64,000 nucleotides of DNA from Tissierellales bacterium (GTDB lineage: Bacteria > Bacillota > Clostridia > Tissierellales > VENL01): assembly GCA_028280805.1 (NCBI GenBank), contig JANQLB010000118.1:124001-188000 (forward strand), written 5' to 3'. A program made the translations under genes and the position numbers. The notes under the pieces are model-generated. The model searched no databases, was not told where the DNA came from, and saw nothing but the letters and a program-made list of their open reading frames with translations. Positions 1-8,805 of the stretch are shown here, in pieces. How positions within the stretch are numbered: position 1 is the first letter of the stretch; each line of letters opens with the position of its first letter.

Positions 1-1074
1 GAATTTAGAGTTATGTAAGGGATAGCAGTGACCAAGTTCTTTGTTACCAGCTCCCAACATAAAGAAAAGTCCCGGAACAACCTGTTGATAATATGAGAAA
101 TCTTCTGATGCCATCATTGGTTTAATATTTATTAATTCATCTTTTTCTAATACATCTTTTAATAATTCGTATAATCCCATATCATTAATAACGGGCGGGT
201 ACATATCGTTAAATTTTAAATCTATGCTAACTCCATACATTTTCTCAAAACCTTTATTAATCTCATCCATTCTAGACTTTATTTTATCATATACTTCCTG
301 AGAAAAAGCTCTAATAGTACCTTCTATTTTCACTTTTCGTGCAATGACATTTCTAGCTTCTCCTCCATGAATTTTGCCAACAGTCAATACTGCTCCTTCT
401 ACTGGTTCAATATTTCTACTCACTATGCTTTGATAATTATTAATGAGCTGACTAGCTACATAAATCCCATCAATAGCAGTGTGAGGCATAGCTCCATGTC
501 CACTTTTTGCATTTAAGTCTATTTCAAATTCGCCTGTCTGTGCCATGATAGAACCAGCTCTAGCACCTATCTTACCTTCTTCAATATCAGGCATTATATG
601 TAATCCGAATATATTTTCAATATTATATTTTTCAAATATCCCTTCTTTAATTATTATTTCAGCTCCACCCGGACCTTCTTCAGCAGGCTGAAAAATCAGA
701 ACAACATCTCTATTTAAATTTTCAGTTTTTGATAATAACATAGCTAATCCTAATACTATTGCCATGTGACCATCGTGCCCGCAGGCATGCATTTTTCCTT
801 CATGTTCAGAGGAAAATGAAAGCCCTGTTTCTTCATTTACACAAATAGCATCCATATCAGCTCTAAATGCTATTGCACCTTTTTGTGAAGTTCCTTTCTT
901 ATATCCAATCACACCTGTTTTAGCCACTGATTCAACCTCAAATCCAAGCTCCTTTAAGTTTTTCTTGATAAACTCAGAAGTTTTTATCTCATTAAATCCG
1001 ATTTCAGGAATAGAGTGAAGATATCTTCTAATATTGACCATATCTTTATAGATTTCTTTTAATATTTTATCCAT
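1..1074 (-). CDS. M20-family amidohydrolase, probable N-acetyl-diaminopimelate deacetylase (3' end outside window)
   Basis: The reading frame starts at an ATG at 1074 with the ribosome-binding site GAGGTGAT and runs off the left edge, giving about 358 residues. It shows the M20 metallopeptidase pattern: an N-terminal RRYLHSIPE stretch, FRADMDA, the metal-binding HACGHDGH, and EPAEEGPGGAE-like QPAEEGPGGAE with the catalytic Glu pair. These enzymes hydrolyse N-acyl amino acids using two metal ions in the cytoplasm. It is divergent from asd-dapA-dapB-dapH, which lacks a deacetylase of its own, so the likely substrate is N-acetyl-LL-diaminopimelate (DapL-type role). Hippurate or other N-acyl amino acid hydrolase activity cannot be excluded from sequence. 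Confidence 0.85.
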   Translation of the reverse strand, partial: MDKILKEIYKDMVNIRRYLHSIPEIGFNEIKTSEFIKKNLKELGFEVESVAKTGVIGYKKGTSQKGAIAFRADMDAICVNEETGLSFSSEHEGKMHACGHDGHMAIVLGLAMLLSKTENLNRDVVLIFQPAEEGPGGAEIIIKEGIFEKYNIENIFGLHIMPDIEEGKIGARAGSIMAQTGEFEIDLNAKSGHGAMPHTAIDGIYVASQLINNYQSIVSRNIEPVEGAVLTVGKIHGGEARNVIARKVKIEGTIRAFSQEVYDKIKSRMDEINKGFEKMYGVSIDLKFNDMYPPVINDMGLYELLKDVLEKDELINIKPMMASEDFSYYQQVVPGLFFMLGAGNKELGHCYPLHNSKF

Positions 1075-1336
1075 AATTAATCACCTCATTTAAATGATAT
1101 TTTAATTTTATCCTTTTTATTTATTAATTTCAAATAAAAACTTATATATTTACTATCATCACTATCTTTATTTAATGCTATTGTATGTCTATATACAAAA
1201 TTTATATAATTATTTAAATTTATTAATTAACATCCATGCAATAAAAATATACCTATCGAATATATTAACATTAGCTGTATTTTTTTATTATTTTACTAAT
1301 ATATATATTTATAGAGTATTTTAGAGGAGGGTTGAC

Positions 1337-2326
1337 ATGAACAAAATAAATCTGGCTATAGTTGGAGCAACAGGAATGGTAGGAAAAACATTTATTAAAG
1401 TATTAGAGGAAAAACATTTTCCCATAAACAATTTATATCTTTTTGCATCTTCCAAGTCTAAAGGTAAAAAAATAATTTTCAACGAACAAGAATATATAGT
1501 ACAAGAGCTAACAAGCAATTCATTTAATACAGAAATTGATATAGCTTTATTTTCGGCAGGCAGCGCTATTAGTAAAAAATATGCTCCTATAGCAAGAGAT
1601 AACGGAGTTATAGTGATTGACAATAGCAGTGCATGGAGGATGGAGAAATATGTTCCGTTAATAGTGCCTGAAGTAAATCCACAGGACATTATGTGTCATA
1701 AAGGTATTATTGCAAATCCAAATTGTTCAACAATTCAATGTGTTGTAGCTTTAAAACCACTCCATGATTTATTCAAAATTAAAAGAATTATATATTCAAC
1801 TTATCAATCAGTATCGGGATCAGGCATAGGAGGAATTAAGGACTTAGAAAACGGGTTAAATTCACTTAGACCAGAAAAATATCCTCATCCAATAGCATTT
1901 AACTGTTTACCTCACATAGATGTCTTCTTAGAAGACAGCTATACTAAAGAAGAAGTAAAGATGATTGAAGAAACAAAAAAAATCCTTAATGATTATGATT
2001 TGAAAATAACTGCTACCGCTGTAAGAGTTCCAGTGAAATACGGACATAGCGTATCAATAAATATTGAGTTTGAAAAACCCTTTGAAATAACTCAGATATA
2101 TCAAGCCTTTAATGATGCAAAAGGAGTAATAGTTCAAGATGATATTTCCAGAAACATTTATCCAACACCATTAAGCACAGAAAGTACTGATGAGGTTTAT
2201 GTAGGAAGGATTAGAAGAGATTTTAGCGTTAAAAACGGTCTAAATCTTTGGGTAGTTGCAGATAACATTAGAAAAGGTGCAGCTACAAATACTGTTCAAA
2301 TTGCACAACTTCTTCTTAAGGATTGA
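1337..2326 (+). CDS. asd: aspartate-semialdehyde dehydrogenase
   Basis: The 329-residue product reduces beta-aspartyl phosphate to aspartate semialdehyde with NADPH, the branch point to lysine/diaminopimelate and threonine. The N-terminal GATGMVG nucleotide-binding loop (residues 10-16) and the catalytic cysteine in NPNCSTIQ (Cys130) are visible, and the length is normal for the family. The start has a strong ribosome-binding site (GAGGAGGG). It is the first gene of a plus-strand run with dapA (56-base gap), dapB and dapH, so it probably feeds the diaminopimelate pathway directly. No lysine riboswitch was recognised in the 262-base divergent intergenic region upstream. Confidence 0.96.
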   Translation: MNKINLAIVGATGMVGKTFIKVLEEKHFPINNLYLFASSKSKGKKIIFNEQEYIVQELTSNSFNTEIDIALFSAGSAISKKYAPIARDNGVIVIDNSSAWRMEKYVPLIVPEVNPQDIMCHKGIIANPNCSTIQCVVALKPLHDLFKIKRIIYSTYQSVSGSGIGGIKDLENGLNSLRPEKYPHPIAFNCLPHIDVFLEDSYTKEEVKMIEETKKILNDYDLKITATAVRVPVKYGHSVSINIEFEKPFEITQIYQAFNDAKGVIVQDDISRNIYPTPLSTESTDEVYVGRIRRDFSVKNGLNLWVVADNIRKGAATNTVQIAQLLLKD

Positions 2327-2382
2327 ATTAAGTTATAAAGTTAGTTTTTTATTCATCTAATTAATTTATAGGAGGTTTTTAT

Positions 2383-3273
2383 ATGACTTTGTTTAATGGT
2401 TCAGGAGTAGCAATAATAACACCATTTAAAGATAATGAAATTGATTTTGAAAAACTAGGTGAATTAATAGATTGGCAAATAACGCAAGGAACAGATGCAA
2501 TCATAATCTGCGGGACAACAGGTGAGAATTCGACGATGTCTAGCTTTGAACATAAAGAAGCAATCAGCTTCGCTGTTAAAAATGTAAACAAAAGAGTTCC
2601 GGTAATTGCAGGTACGGGTTCTAATAATACTCAACATGCACTGGAAATGAGTATCTATGCACAAAAAGTAGGAGCAGATGGATTACTGATTGTTACACCC
2701 TATTATAACAAGACAACTCAGCAGGGACTTATAAAACATTACAAGACAATTGCTGATAGAGTTAATATACCTATAATTGTTTATAATGTACCTGCAAGAA
2801 CAGGCTTAAATATTCTGCCTAATACATTATTAAAGCTATCAGAGCATAAAAATATAATTGGTGTAAAGGAAGCAAGTGGAGATATTAGTCAAGTTACAGA
2901 AATAGCTAGATTAGTTCCACAGGATTTTGATATTTATTCAGGAAATGATGATATGATTATTCCATTAATGTCTGTAGGAGGAAAAGGTGTAATTTCCGTA
3001 ATAGCAAATATTATTCCTAAGGACGTACATGATATGACGATTTCATACCTTGAAGGAAATATTGAGAAAGCCAAAAAACTGCAATTGAAAATGAAAGGAC
3101 TTGTAAATGCTTTATTTATTGAAACTAATCCTATACCAATTAAAACTGCAATGAACTTGCTTAATATGAATGTAGGTAAACTTAGATTACCTTTAATAAA
3201 CATGTCTAAAGAAAATCTAAATATTTTGATGCAAGAAATGGAAGCTTATGGTCTCTCACCTAGGAGCTTATAA
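2383..3273 (+). CDS. dapA: 4-hydroxy-tetrahydrodipicolinate synthase
   Basis: The 296-residue TIM-barrel aldolase condenses pyruvate with aspartate semialdehyde. Visible signatures are GTTGENSTM (residues 44-52), the Tyr134 region YNVPARTG and the Schiff-base lysine Lys162 in GVKEASG. The ribosome-binding site is AGGAGG seven bases before the ATG. It lies between asd and dapB; dapB starts one base after its stop, so the two are translationally coupled. The product also supplies dipicolinate synthesis in spore formers, which fits the sporulation genes elsewhere in this window. Confidence 0.96.
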   Translation: MTLFNGSGVAIITPFKDNEIDFEKLGELIDWQITQGTDAIIICGTTGENSTMSSFEHKEAISFAVKNVNKRVPVIAGTGSNNTQHALEMSIYAQKVGADGLLIVTPYYNKTTQQGLIKHYKTIADRVNIPIIVYNVPARTGLNILPNTLLKLSEHKNIIGVKEASGDISQVTEIARLVPQDFDIYSGNDDMIIPLMSVGGKGVISVIANIIPKDVHDMTISYLEGNIEKAKKLQLKMKGLVNALFIETNPIPIKTAMNLLNMNVGKLRLPLINMSKENLNILMQEMEAYGLSPRSL

Positions 3274-3274
3274 A

Positions 3275-4027
3275 ATGATTAAAGTTATTATAAACGGCTG
3301 CAACGGTCATATGGGTCAAGTTTTAGTACAGGAAATTAAGAAAGATAGAGAAATGACAATTACAGCAGGTATTGACAGATACACTAATAATAATGATGAT
3401 TTTACTGTATTAACACAATTTAACAATTTGAAAGAAAAAGCTGACATAATCATAGATTTTTCCCACCCTAGCTCACTACCTGACCTTTTAGATTATTCAA
3501 TAAGGAATCATGTACCTTTAGTAATAGCAACTACAGGTTTTACTGCTCATGAAATAGAAATGATAAAAACAGCCTCAGAAATGATTCCAATTTTTTACTC
3601 TGCTAATATGTCTTTAGGTATAAACGTATTGTTAAATCTAGTAAAAAAGACTTCTAAAACCCTTAACGATAACTTTGATATTGAAATAATTGAAAAACAC
3701 CACAATAAAAAAATTGACGCTCCCAGCGGTACTGCTTTTATACTTGCCGAAGGAATAAACGAGGAATTAAATAATTCAAAGTCATTTAAATTTGGAAGAA
3801 AAACTAATAAAAATAGAAGAGATAAAATGGAAATTGGAATTCATGCAGTAAGGGGAGGTACAATTGTTGGTGAACATCAAGTTATATTTGCGGGAGTAGA
3901 TGAAATTATAGAACTTACCCACAAGGCATCTTCTAAGAAAATATTTGCAGTTGGTGCAATTAAAGCTGCTAAATTCCTTCTTTCAAAGAACAATGGACTT
4001 TATGGGATGACTGATTTATTAGATTAA
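3275..4027 (+). CDS. dapB: 4-hydroxy-tetrahydrodipicolinate reductase
   Basis: The 250-residue enzyme reduces the DapA product with NAD(P)H. I place the start at the ATG at 3275, just downstream of AGGAG in the dapA tail, because the Rossmann fold begins at once as [14 protein letters not shown]; the longer frame from 3248 would add nine residues that overlap dapA in another frame. The family signatures [15 protein letters not shown] (catalytic His/Lys and substrate-binding loop) and GIHAVRGG are present. It is the third gene of the lysine/diaminopimelate operon. Confidence 0.96.
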   Translation: MIKVIINGCNGHMGQVLVQEIKKDREMTITAGIDRYTNNNDDFTVLTQFNNLKEKADIIIDFSHPSSLPDLLDYSIRNHVPLVIATTGFTAHEIEMIKTASEMIPIFYSANMSLGINVLLNLVKKTSKTLNDNFDIEIIEKHHNKKIDAPSGTAFILAEGINEELNNSKSFKFGRKTNKNRRDKMEIGIHAVRGGTIVGEHQVIFAGVDEIIELTHKASSKKIFAVGAIKAAKFLLSKNNGLYGMTDLLD

Positions 4028-4053
4028 AAGAATTAAAAGGAGATGAAGAACTA

Positions 4054-4806
4054 ATGAATAACATATCAAAATCAAAAAAAATACCTAATCATCATCTAAA
4101 TTTAAATGATCCTTACGAACTGGCCAGATTTATTAAAAATACACATAAAACAACACCAATAAAAGCATATCTTAAGGGAAATTTTCATAATATTAATTTT
4201 AGTTCATATGACTTAAAGGATTTTGGAGAAGGGAATTTACGCATAGTAATGGGTGAATATAATAAACTGACTTCCTTTATAAAGGATAACTCAAAAAATA
4301 TAATAGATTATTATATTGAAAATGACAGAAGAAATTCAGCTATTCCACTACTAAATATTAAAGAAGTTGAAGCCAGAATAGAGCCCGGAGCAATTATAAG
4401 AGACAAAGTTACAATTGGAAAGAACGCAGTTATAATGATGGGAGCTGTGCTTAACATTGGTTCAGTCATTGGTGAAAATACAATGATAGATATGAATGCT
4501 GTTGTCGGAGCCAGAGCAATAATAGGTAAAAATTGTCATGTCGGAGCTGGAGCAGTTGTTGCAGGTGTACTAGAGCCTCCAAGTAATACTCCGGTGATCA
4601 TTGAGGATGATGTATTAATAGGAGCTAATGCCGTTTTATTAGAAGGAGTTAAAGTTGAAAAGGGTGCAGTTGTTGCAGCAGGTTCAATTGTAACTAAAAA
4701 TGTTCCTCAAAATACTGTAGTTGCAGGAATTCCTGCTAAAGTAATTAAGCTAAAGGATGAAAAAACTGTTGATAAAGTTAAAATATTAGAAGATTTAAGA
4801 GGTTGA
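4054..4806 (+). CDS. dapH: 2,3,4,5-tetrahydropyridine-2,6-dicarboxylate N-acetyltransferase
   Basis: The 250-residue protein has an alpha/beta N-terminal domain (about 1-85) followed by a left-handed beta-helix of hexapeptide repeats ([19 protein letters not shown] onward) and a C-terminal IPAKVIK tail. This matches the acetyl-CoA-dependent DapH/DapD form of Gram-positive bacteria, not the longer succinylase. It acetylates tetrahydrodipicolinate, committing the pathway to acetylated intermediates, which agrees with the divergent M20 deacetylase gene at the left edge. The ribosome-binding site is AGGAGATG. No aminotransferase for the intermediate step is visible in the window. Confidence 0.93.
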   Translation: MNNISKSKKIPNHHLNLNDPYELARFIKNTHKTTPIKAYLKGNFHNINFSSYDLKDFGEGNLRIVMGEYNKLTSFIKDNSKNIIDYYIENDRRNSAIPLLNIKEVEARIEPGAIIRDKVTIGKNAVIMMGAVLNIGSVIGENTMIDMNAVVGARAIIGKNCHVGAGAVVAGVLEPPSNTPVIIEDDVLIGANAVLLEGVKVEKGAVVAAGSIVTKNVPQNTVVAGIPAKVIKLKDEKTVDKVKILEDLRG

Positions 4807-5115
4807 TGGTTTTGATATAAGTCTCATAAACATATATGGGTATCTAACCTCAAAACATAATAAAAAAATACACGGATTTTATATTTCCATTCATTGGGGT
4901 TTATAGTCATGTTCTGCAAATGTTTCTCTTAGTATTTTTTATTATAAGATTGACTTCCTATAGACATAAAAGTTCTAAATTTACTCTATTTAAGAAAAAA
5001 TATATACAATGACTTCAATTATTTAAACTTGTTAACCAGCTTGTATATATTTTTTCATGTATATTTTTAGTATTGAACACGGATATTTTTGAATCACACT
5101 TTTACTATAATTAAA
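4807..5115. other. intergenic region, 309 bases, between convergent dapH and hpt
   Basis: This AT-rich stretch separates two convergent genes. I found no coding sequence with a ribosome-binding site, no RNA gene and no clear factor-independent terminator with a T-run. Confidence 0.5.
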
Positions 5116-5652
5116 CTAATCTTCAAAAGAGAATATGTAAGGAATATTTCTGTAATAATCACCATAATTAAGTCCATATCCAACGATAAAAAGATCCGGT
5201 ATCGTATACCCGACATAATCAGGAGTTATTTGTACTTTACGCCTACTTGGTTTATTTAAAAATACACATGATTTTACTGAATTAGGATTTAACTTTTTAA
5301 GATGCTCAATTATAACCTTCATAGTCAAGCCTGAATCAATAATATCATCTACTACAAGTATATCTCTACCACTTACATCGATTTTTAAGTCATTTATGAT
5401 TTTAACTTTTCCACTGCTTTCCTTTCCATCACCATAGCTAGATGTTGTCATAAACTCTATTTGGGTAGGTCGTTGGATTTCTCTAACAAGATCAGCAGTA
5501 AAAATAAAACTACCCTTTAAAAGAGAAACTACTAAAATATCTTTATCTTTATAGTCATTGGTAATTTTTTCTCCAAGCTCTTTATTTTTTAATTTTATTT
5601 CTTCTTGAGAAAAAAGAATTTTCTTCTTTTTATAGTAATTCATTATTTCCAT
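5116..5652 (-). CDS. hpt: hypoxanthine phosphoribosyltransferase
   Basis: The 178-residue purine-salvage enzyme transfers phosphoribose from PRPP to hypoxanthine or guanine. The PRPP-binding motif VVDDIIDSGLT and the flexible-loop region TTSSYGDG are present, and the length is typical. The start ATG at 5652 is preceded by AAAGGAGCG at good spacing. It follows the DNA methyltransferase gene by 61 bases on the same strand and may be cotranscribed or have its own promoter in that gap. In many Firmicutes hpt is next to tilS and ftsH, which is not the case here. Confidence 0.95.
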   Translation of the reverse strand: MEIMNYYKKKKILFSQEEIKLKNKELGEKITNDYKDKDILVVSLLKGSFIFTADLVREIQRPTQIEFMTTSSYGDGKESSGKVKIINDLKIDVSGRDILVVDDIIDSGLTMKVIIEHLKKLNPNSVKSCVFLNKPSRRKVQITPDYVGYTIPDLFIVGYGLNYGDYYRNIPYIFSFED

Positions 5653-5713
5653 ATAAAAATCGCTCCTTTAAGATAATTAAATGAGTTTTATAGTTAAAGT
5701 TATTTTAGTAAAA

Positions 5714-7612
5714 TCAACTGCTTTTGTCAACTTCTTCGACTTCTTCATAATTTAAATCATATAAATTATATACAAAATTATCTACTTCATAAATTAATCT
5801 GCAAAGCTCTGTTGTAAGCTCACAATTCTTCTCTATATTTAAATCTTTATTTTCATTTATAAGCTTTTTTATGGCTATAACCTTGTCTACTCTCTTTATA
5901 ATATAATTTTGCAGACCTTTTTCAGGTATAATTATTGGGCTGTTTTGTATATGGAATATTTTCACTTGAGGAAATAATTTTCCTCTTTCTTCTACAATAC
6001 TCCTATATAAAAAATTGTAGAGTTTTGAGTTTAACAGACCTAAAACATATTTTATATTAATCCTACTTTTATAGTCTTTTCTAATCTTTAGAGAATATAA
6101 AGTATTGAGTAGATAATAGCCTTCATCATCATATGTGCAGATAAATTTATCGGCTGTCTGCCTAACTAAAATTTTTTCCTCTTTAATAAACTCTTTCTTC
6201 ATAAAGGTAGCATATTCACCATTACTTTTATTGATTATATTTTTATCATCAATGAAATATAAATTACCCCATTTATGATAATAAGAATCTATATTTTTAC
6301 CTTCTAAAACCTTTTTAGCATTAGGTTTTCTACTACTGGTTGTTAAAAGCTTATTTCTAATGTTTCCTGTGGCAATTCCTGCAATTATTTCACAAACATC
6401 ATTAATCTTAGTGTATCCTCTTTTAAAAACCTTTTCTCTCAGCTTAAAAGTTACTTCTGATGAATTTATATCAAATGTATTTTTAATCATATTATTAAAG
6501 TAAAACTGTGGTATTAGTTTATATTGTGACTTAGAAATAGAACTTTGTATATTTAGGCTTGTACTTAAGTTTTTACACTTTATAAAATGTTCACCTTTTA
6601 CATTACTTCTTCTCAACATTATTATAGCCATATTCATATTAACACCTTGGAATATTCCATCTCCAAGATTTATTATTTCTAAAATATCTGTTTTCTTAAG
6701 TATAAGCTCTCTTGTAGTTGAAAAATTATTATTAGTAAGAAGGTTACATGGTAATATAAATGCTATAATTCCTCTTTTTTCTATTAGCTGTAATGATTTC
6801 TCAATAAATAAACTGTAAATATCAAATCTACCTACTGCTGTAATATATCGGTTTTTTAAATCCTGTTTATCAAAATATTTATTTATTCTTCTATTTTCTA
6901 AATAAGGAGGATTACCAATAATAAAGTGAAAATTTGTCTTATTTAAAAAACATCTTCCTAAATAATCTGAATTATATAGATTAAATTGTACATCAATGTT
7001 TTTCTTGACTATCTTAAAAATCTTTATATATAAAATATATTTACATAACTTTAATGCTCTACAGTCAATATCAATCCCATATAAATTTTTTTCAATAATT
7101 TTTTTAATAATATCTGCTTTACTTAAATCTGTATTATTAACATACCAATTATATAATACATCAAACACATATATAAGAAACATGCCTGCTCCACATGCAG
7201 GTTCTAAAATCTTCAAACTATCTATAGATTTCATTTTATTTATTTGTTTACCGACGGAGTTATCAACTACGTACTTAACCAACCATTCAGGTGTATAATA
7301 TATACCAAATTTTTCTCGTTGTTGATTTCTAACTACACTTTCATAAACAGTTGGGATTAATATGTCTTTTTCTATTTCTTCCATAGATAAGACTTCTTTT
7401 AGATAGTTATATATATCTGTATTAATAATTTCTATCATCTTTTCATACTTAAAATCTAAAAAACTCTTTTTATCAGATTTCCATGATGGATTAATTTGTG
7501 TGAAAGAAAAAATTATTAATGAGTTATAAATCAAATTTTCAAGTTCTTTGGTGCTATAAAGATTTTTAAATTTATTAAATACTTCTTTTACTTCTAATAT
7601 AACTTCTTTCAT
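5714..7612 (-). CDS. orphan N6-adenine DNA methyltransferase, TaqI/Eco57I-like
   Basis: The product (632 residues from the preferred start) has the gamma-class adenine methylase order: motif X GIYYTPEWLVKYVVD (about 103-117), SAM motif I EPACGAGMF (137-145), catalytic NPPY (234-237), then a long C-terminal region of the type used for target recognition (INDVCEIIAGIATGN onward). I choose the ATG at 7612 over 7636 because the latter lies inside the upstream microprotein gene and has no ribosome-binding site, while GGGTGAG precedes 7612. There is no N-terminal nuclease domain, no PD-(D/E)XK motif was seen and no restriction gene is adjacent, so it is an orphan modification enzyme. The layout resembles CamA, the conserved orphan methylase of Clostridioides difficile; target site unknown. 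Confidence 0.85.
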   Translation of the reverse strand: MKEVILEVKEVFNKFKNLYSTKELENLIYNSLIIFSFTQINPSWKSDKKSFLDFKYEKMIEIINTDIYNYLKEVLSMEEIEKDILIPTVYESVVRNQQREKFGIYYTPEWLVKYVVDNSVGKQINKMKSIDSLKILEPACGAGMFLIYVFDVLYNWYVNNTDLSKADIIKKIIEKNLYGIDIDCRALKLCKYILYIKIFKIVKKNIDVQFNLYNSDYLGRCFLNKTNFHFIIGNPPYLENRRINKYFDKQDLKNRYITAVGRFDIYSLFIEKSLQLIEKRGIIAFILPCNLLTNNNFSTTRELILKKTDILEIINLGDGIFQGVNMNMAIIMLRRSNVKGEHFIKCKNLSTSLNIQSSISKSQYKLIPQFYFNNMIKNTFDINSSEVTFKLREKVFKRGYTKINDVCEIIAGIATGNIRNKLLTTSSRKPNAKKVLEGKNIDSYYHKWGNLYFIDDKNIINKSNGEYATFMKKEFIKEEKILVRQTADKFICTYDDEGYYLLNTLYSLKIRKDYKSRINIKYVLGLLNSKLYNFLYRSIVEERGKLFPQVKIFHIQNSPIIIPEKGLQNYIIKRVDKVIAIKKLINENKDLNIEKNCELTTELCRLIYEVDNFVYNLYDLNYEEVEEVDKSS

Positions 7613-7616
7613 TGTC

Positions 7617-7763
7617 TCACCCGTTAAATTTATCATTATTGTTTTTAGAAATTAGTAATACTTTTTTTATATTTTTTAATTCATAGAGAATCTTATTTAA
7701 AGTGTATTGAATACTTATAAGAATTACAAAAAAAACCACACCAATAATCAGCTCAATATTCAT
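7617..7763 (-). CDS. 48-residue single-pass membrane microprotein upstream of the methyltransferase
   Basis: A strong ribosome-binding site (GGAGGTGA) precedes an ATG at 7763. The product begins MNIELIIGVVFFVILISIQ, a single hydrophobic helix, followed by a short basic and Asn-rich tail ending NNNDKFNG. Its stop codon lies four bases before the preferred methyltransferase start, which indicates translational coupling. I do not recognise the family. It may be a small membrane protein in its own right or act mainly as a leader for translation of the methylase. Confidence rests on the ribosome-binding site, the sensible hydrophobicity profile and the spacing. Confidence 0.65.
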   Translation of the reverse strand: MNIELIIGVVFFVILISIQYTLNKILYELKNIKKVLLISKNNNDKFNG

Positions 7764-7802
7764 TATTTCACCTCCATAGGTTTATAATAATATTATAACA
7801 AA

Positions 7803-7842
7803 AAACCACACTTATCTGTATATTTACAGTTAAAGTATGGTT
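7803..7842 (-). terminator. factor-independent terminator of the SSB-like gene
   Basis: Read on the minus strand, AACCATACTT pairs with AAGTGTGGTT around a loop that itself contains complementary CTGT and ACAG, and a TTTTTTG run follows. It lies 38 bases beyond the stop of the SSB-like gene. Confidence 0.75.
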
Positions 7843-7879
7843 CTTATTTTAATTATTATTCTATTATCTTAAGATAAAT

Positions 7880-8557
7880 TTACTCCCACGCCAATTCTTT
7901 TTCATTTCTGTTATTATCATTTTCAACAAATTCAAGCTTTGAAATAGAAACTTCATATGCTACTTTATTGTAAATCGTACCATCAGATAGCTTTTTCTGA
8001 TAATCTCTGCTCTGGATTCTTCCCCAGATTTTAATATGATCTCCAACTTTAAGTTTTTCACAGAATCTTGCATTTCTTCCCCAAGCTATACATGGTATAT
8101 AATCAGATTTATTATAAGGTCTATTAACAGCTATTAGTAAATCAGTAATTTCTCTTCCAAAAGGTGTTGTTCTGTAAACAGGATTTTTACATATAAATCC
8201 GTCTAAATAAATTTCATTTGGTTTCTTAAGCAGCTCTTGTAGTTCCTCTTCATTATTGGGCGAATAAATATCTCGAGCAAAAACAGTTAGTAATAATTTA
8301 TTATTTCCATTTACATATCTGTTATAAGATCTCAATTGTCCATCTATAACTAAATATGTACCCTGATCAAGATTAACATTAATTAAAAGCCTTTCAGATA
8401 TAGTAATAGGCAGTACATCTGAATGGTCACTTAACCTAGGTGCTTCAACATTAAACGTATAAAAACCTTCACCGTACATTTCGTGACTAAACTCTTTTTG
8501 ACTAATAACTTTCCCAACAATACTTACAGAGTTAGTATTAATTACATTATCAACCAT
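7880..8557 (-). CDS. tandem OB-fold single-stranded-DNA-binding-like protein
   Basis: The 225-residue product has two segments that each resemble an SSB OB-fold: residues 1-110 (SVSIVGKVISQKEFS ... FYTFNVEAPRLSD) and about 115-210 (IYLDGFICKNPVYRTTPFGREITDLLIAVNR ... CIAWGRNARFCEKLKVGDHIKIWGRI). The second half carries the SSB-like IAWGRNA and GD-IKIWGRIQSR pattern. I place the start at the ATG at 8557 behind GGGGAGTGGGG; the longer frame adds 26 basic residues without a ribosome-binding site. It is not the canonical replicative SSB, which has one OB-fold and an acidic DIPF tail that is absent here. Role in DNA metabolism is inferred. Confidence 0.75.
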   Translation of the reverse strand: MVDNVINTNSVSIVGKVISQKEFSHEMYGEGFYTFNVEAPRLSDHSDVLPITISERLLINVNLDQGTYLVIDGQLRSYNRYVNGNNKLLLTVFARDIYSPNNEEELQELLKKPNEIYLDGFICKNPVYRTTPFGREITDLLIAVNRPYNKSDYIPCIAWGRNARFCEKLKVGDHIKIWGRIQSRDYQKKLSDGTIYNKVAYEVSISKLEFVENDNNRNEKELAWE

Positions 8558-8771
8558 GTAGTCCCCACTCCCCTTCCTATTCTTATGTTTTCTTTTTTGG
8601 ACTAATCTACAATTATATTTATTCACAACATGCAATTAATATGATGAATTTTTTATAATCGTTAAGAAATTTTCAAGTCCTTTATCTTATGTAGTAATAC
8701 TTAGGTATTTCCCCTCATTTTATATATTTGACTTAAACTGTTAAAATCCTCCTGTTTTTTTATCTAAGTAT

Positions 8772-8804
8772 AAAAAAAGACTAAATAATTGTATATTCAG
8801 TCTT
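8772..8804 (-). terminator. terminator of the MurE-like gene
   Basis: On the minus strand AAGACTGAATA pairs with TATTTAGTCTT and is followed by TTTTTT. It begins two bases after the stop codon of the MurE-like gene. Confidence 0.8.
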
Positions 8805-8805
8805 C

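Noticed and set aside
1081-1336. Possible lysine riboswitch upstream of asd
   Set aside because: The 256-base divergent region is almost pure A/T and shows none of the conserved lysine-aptamer segments.
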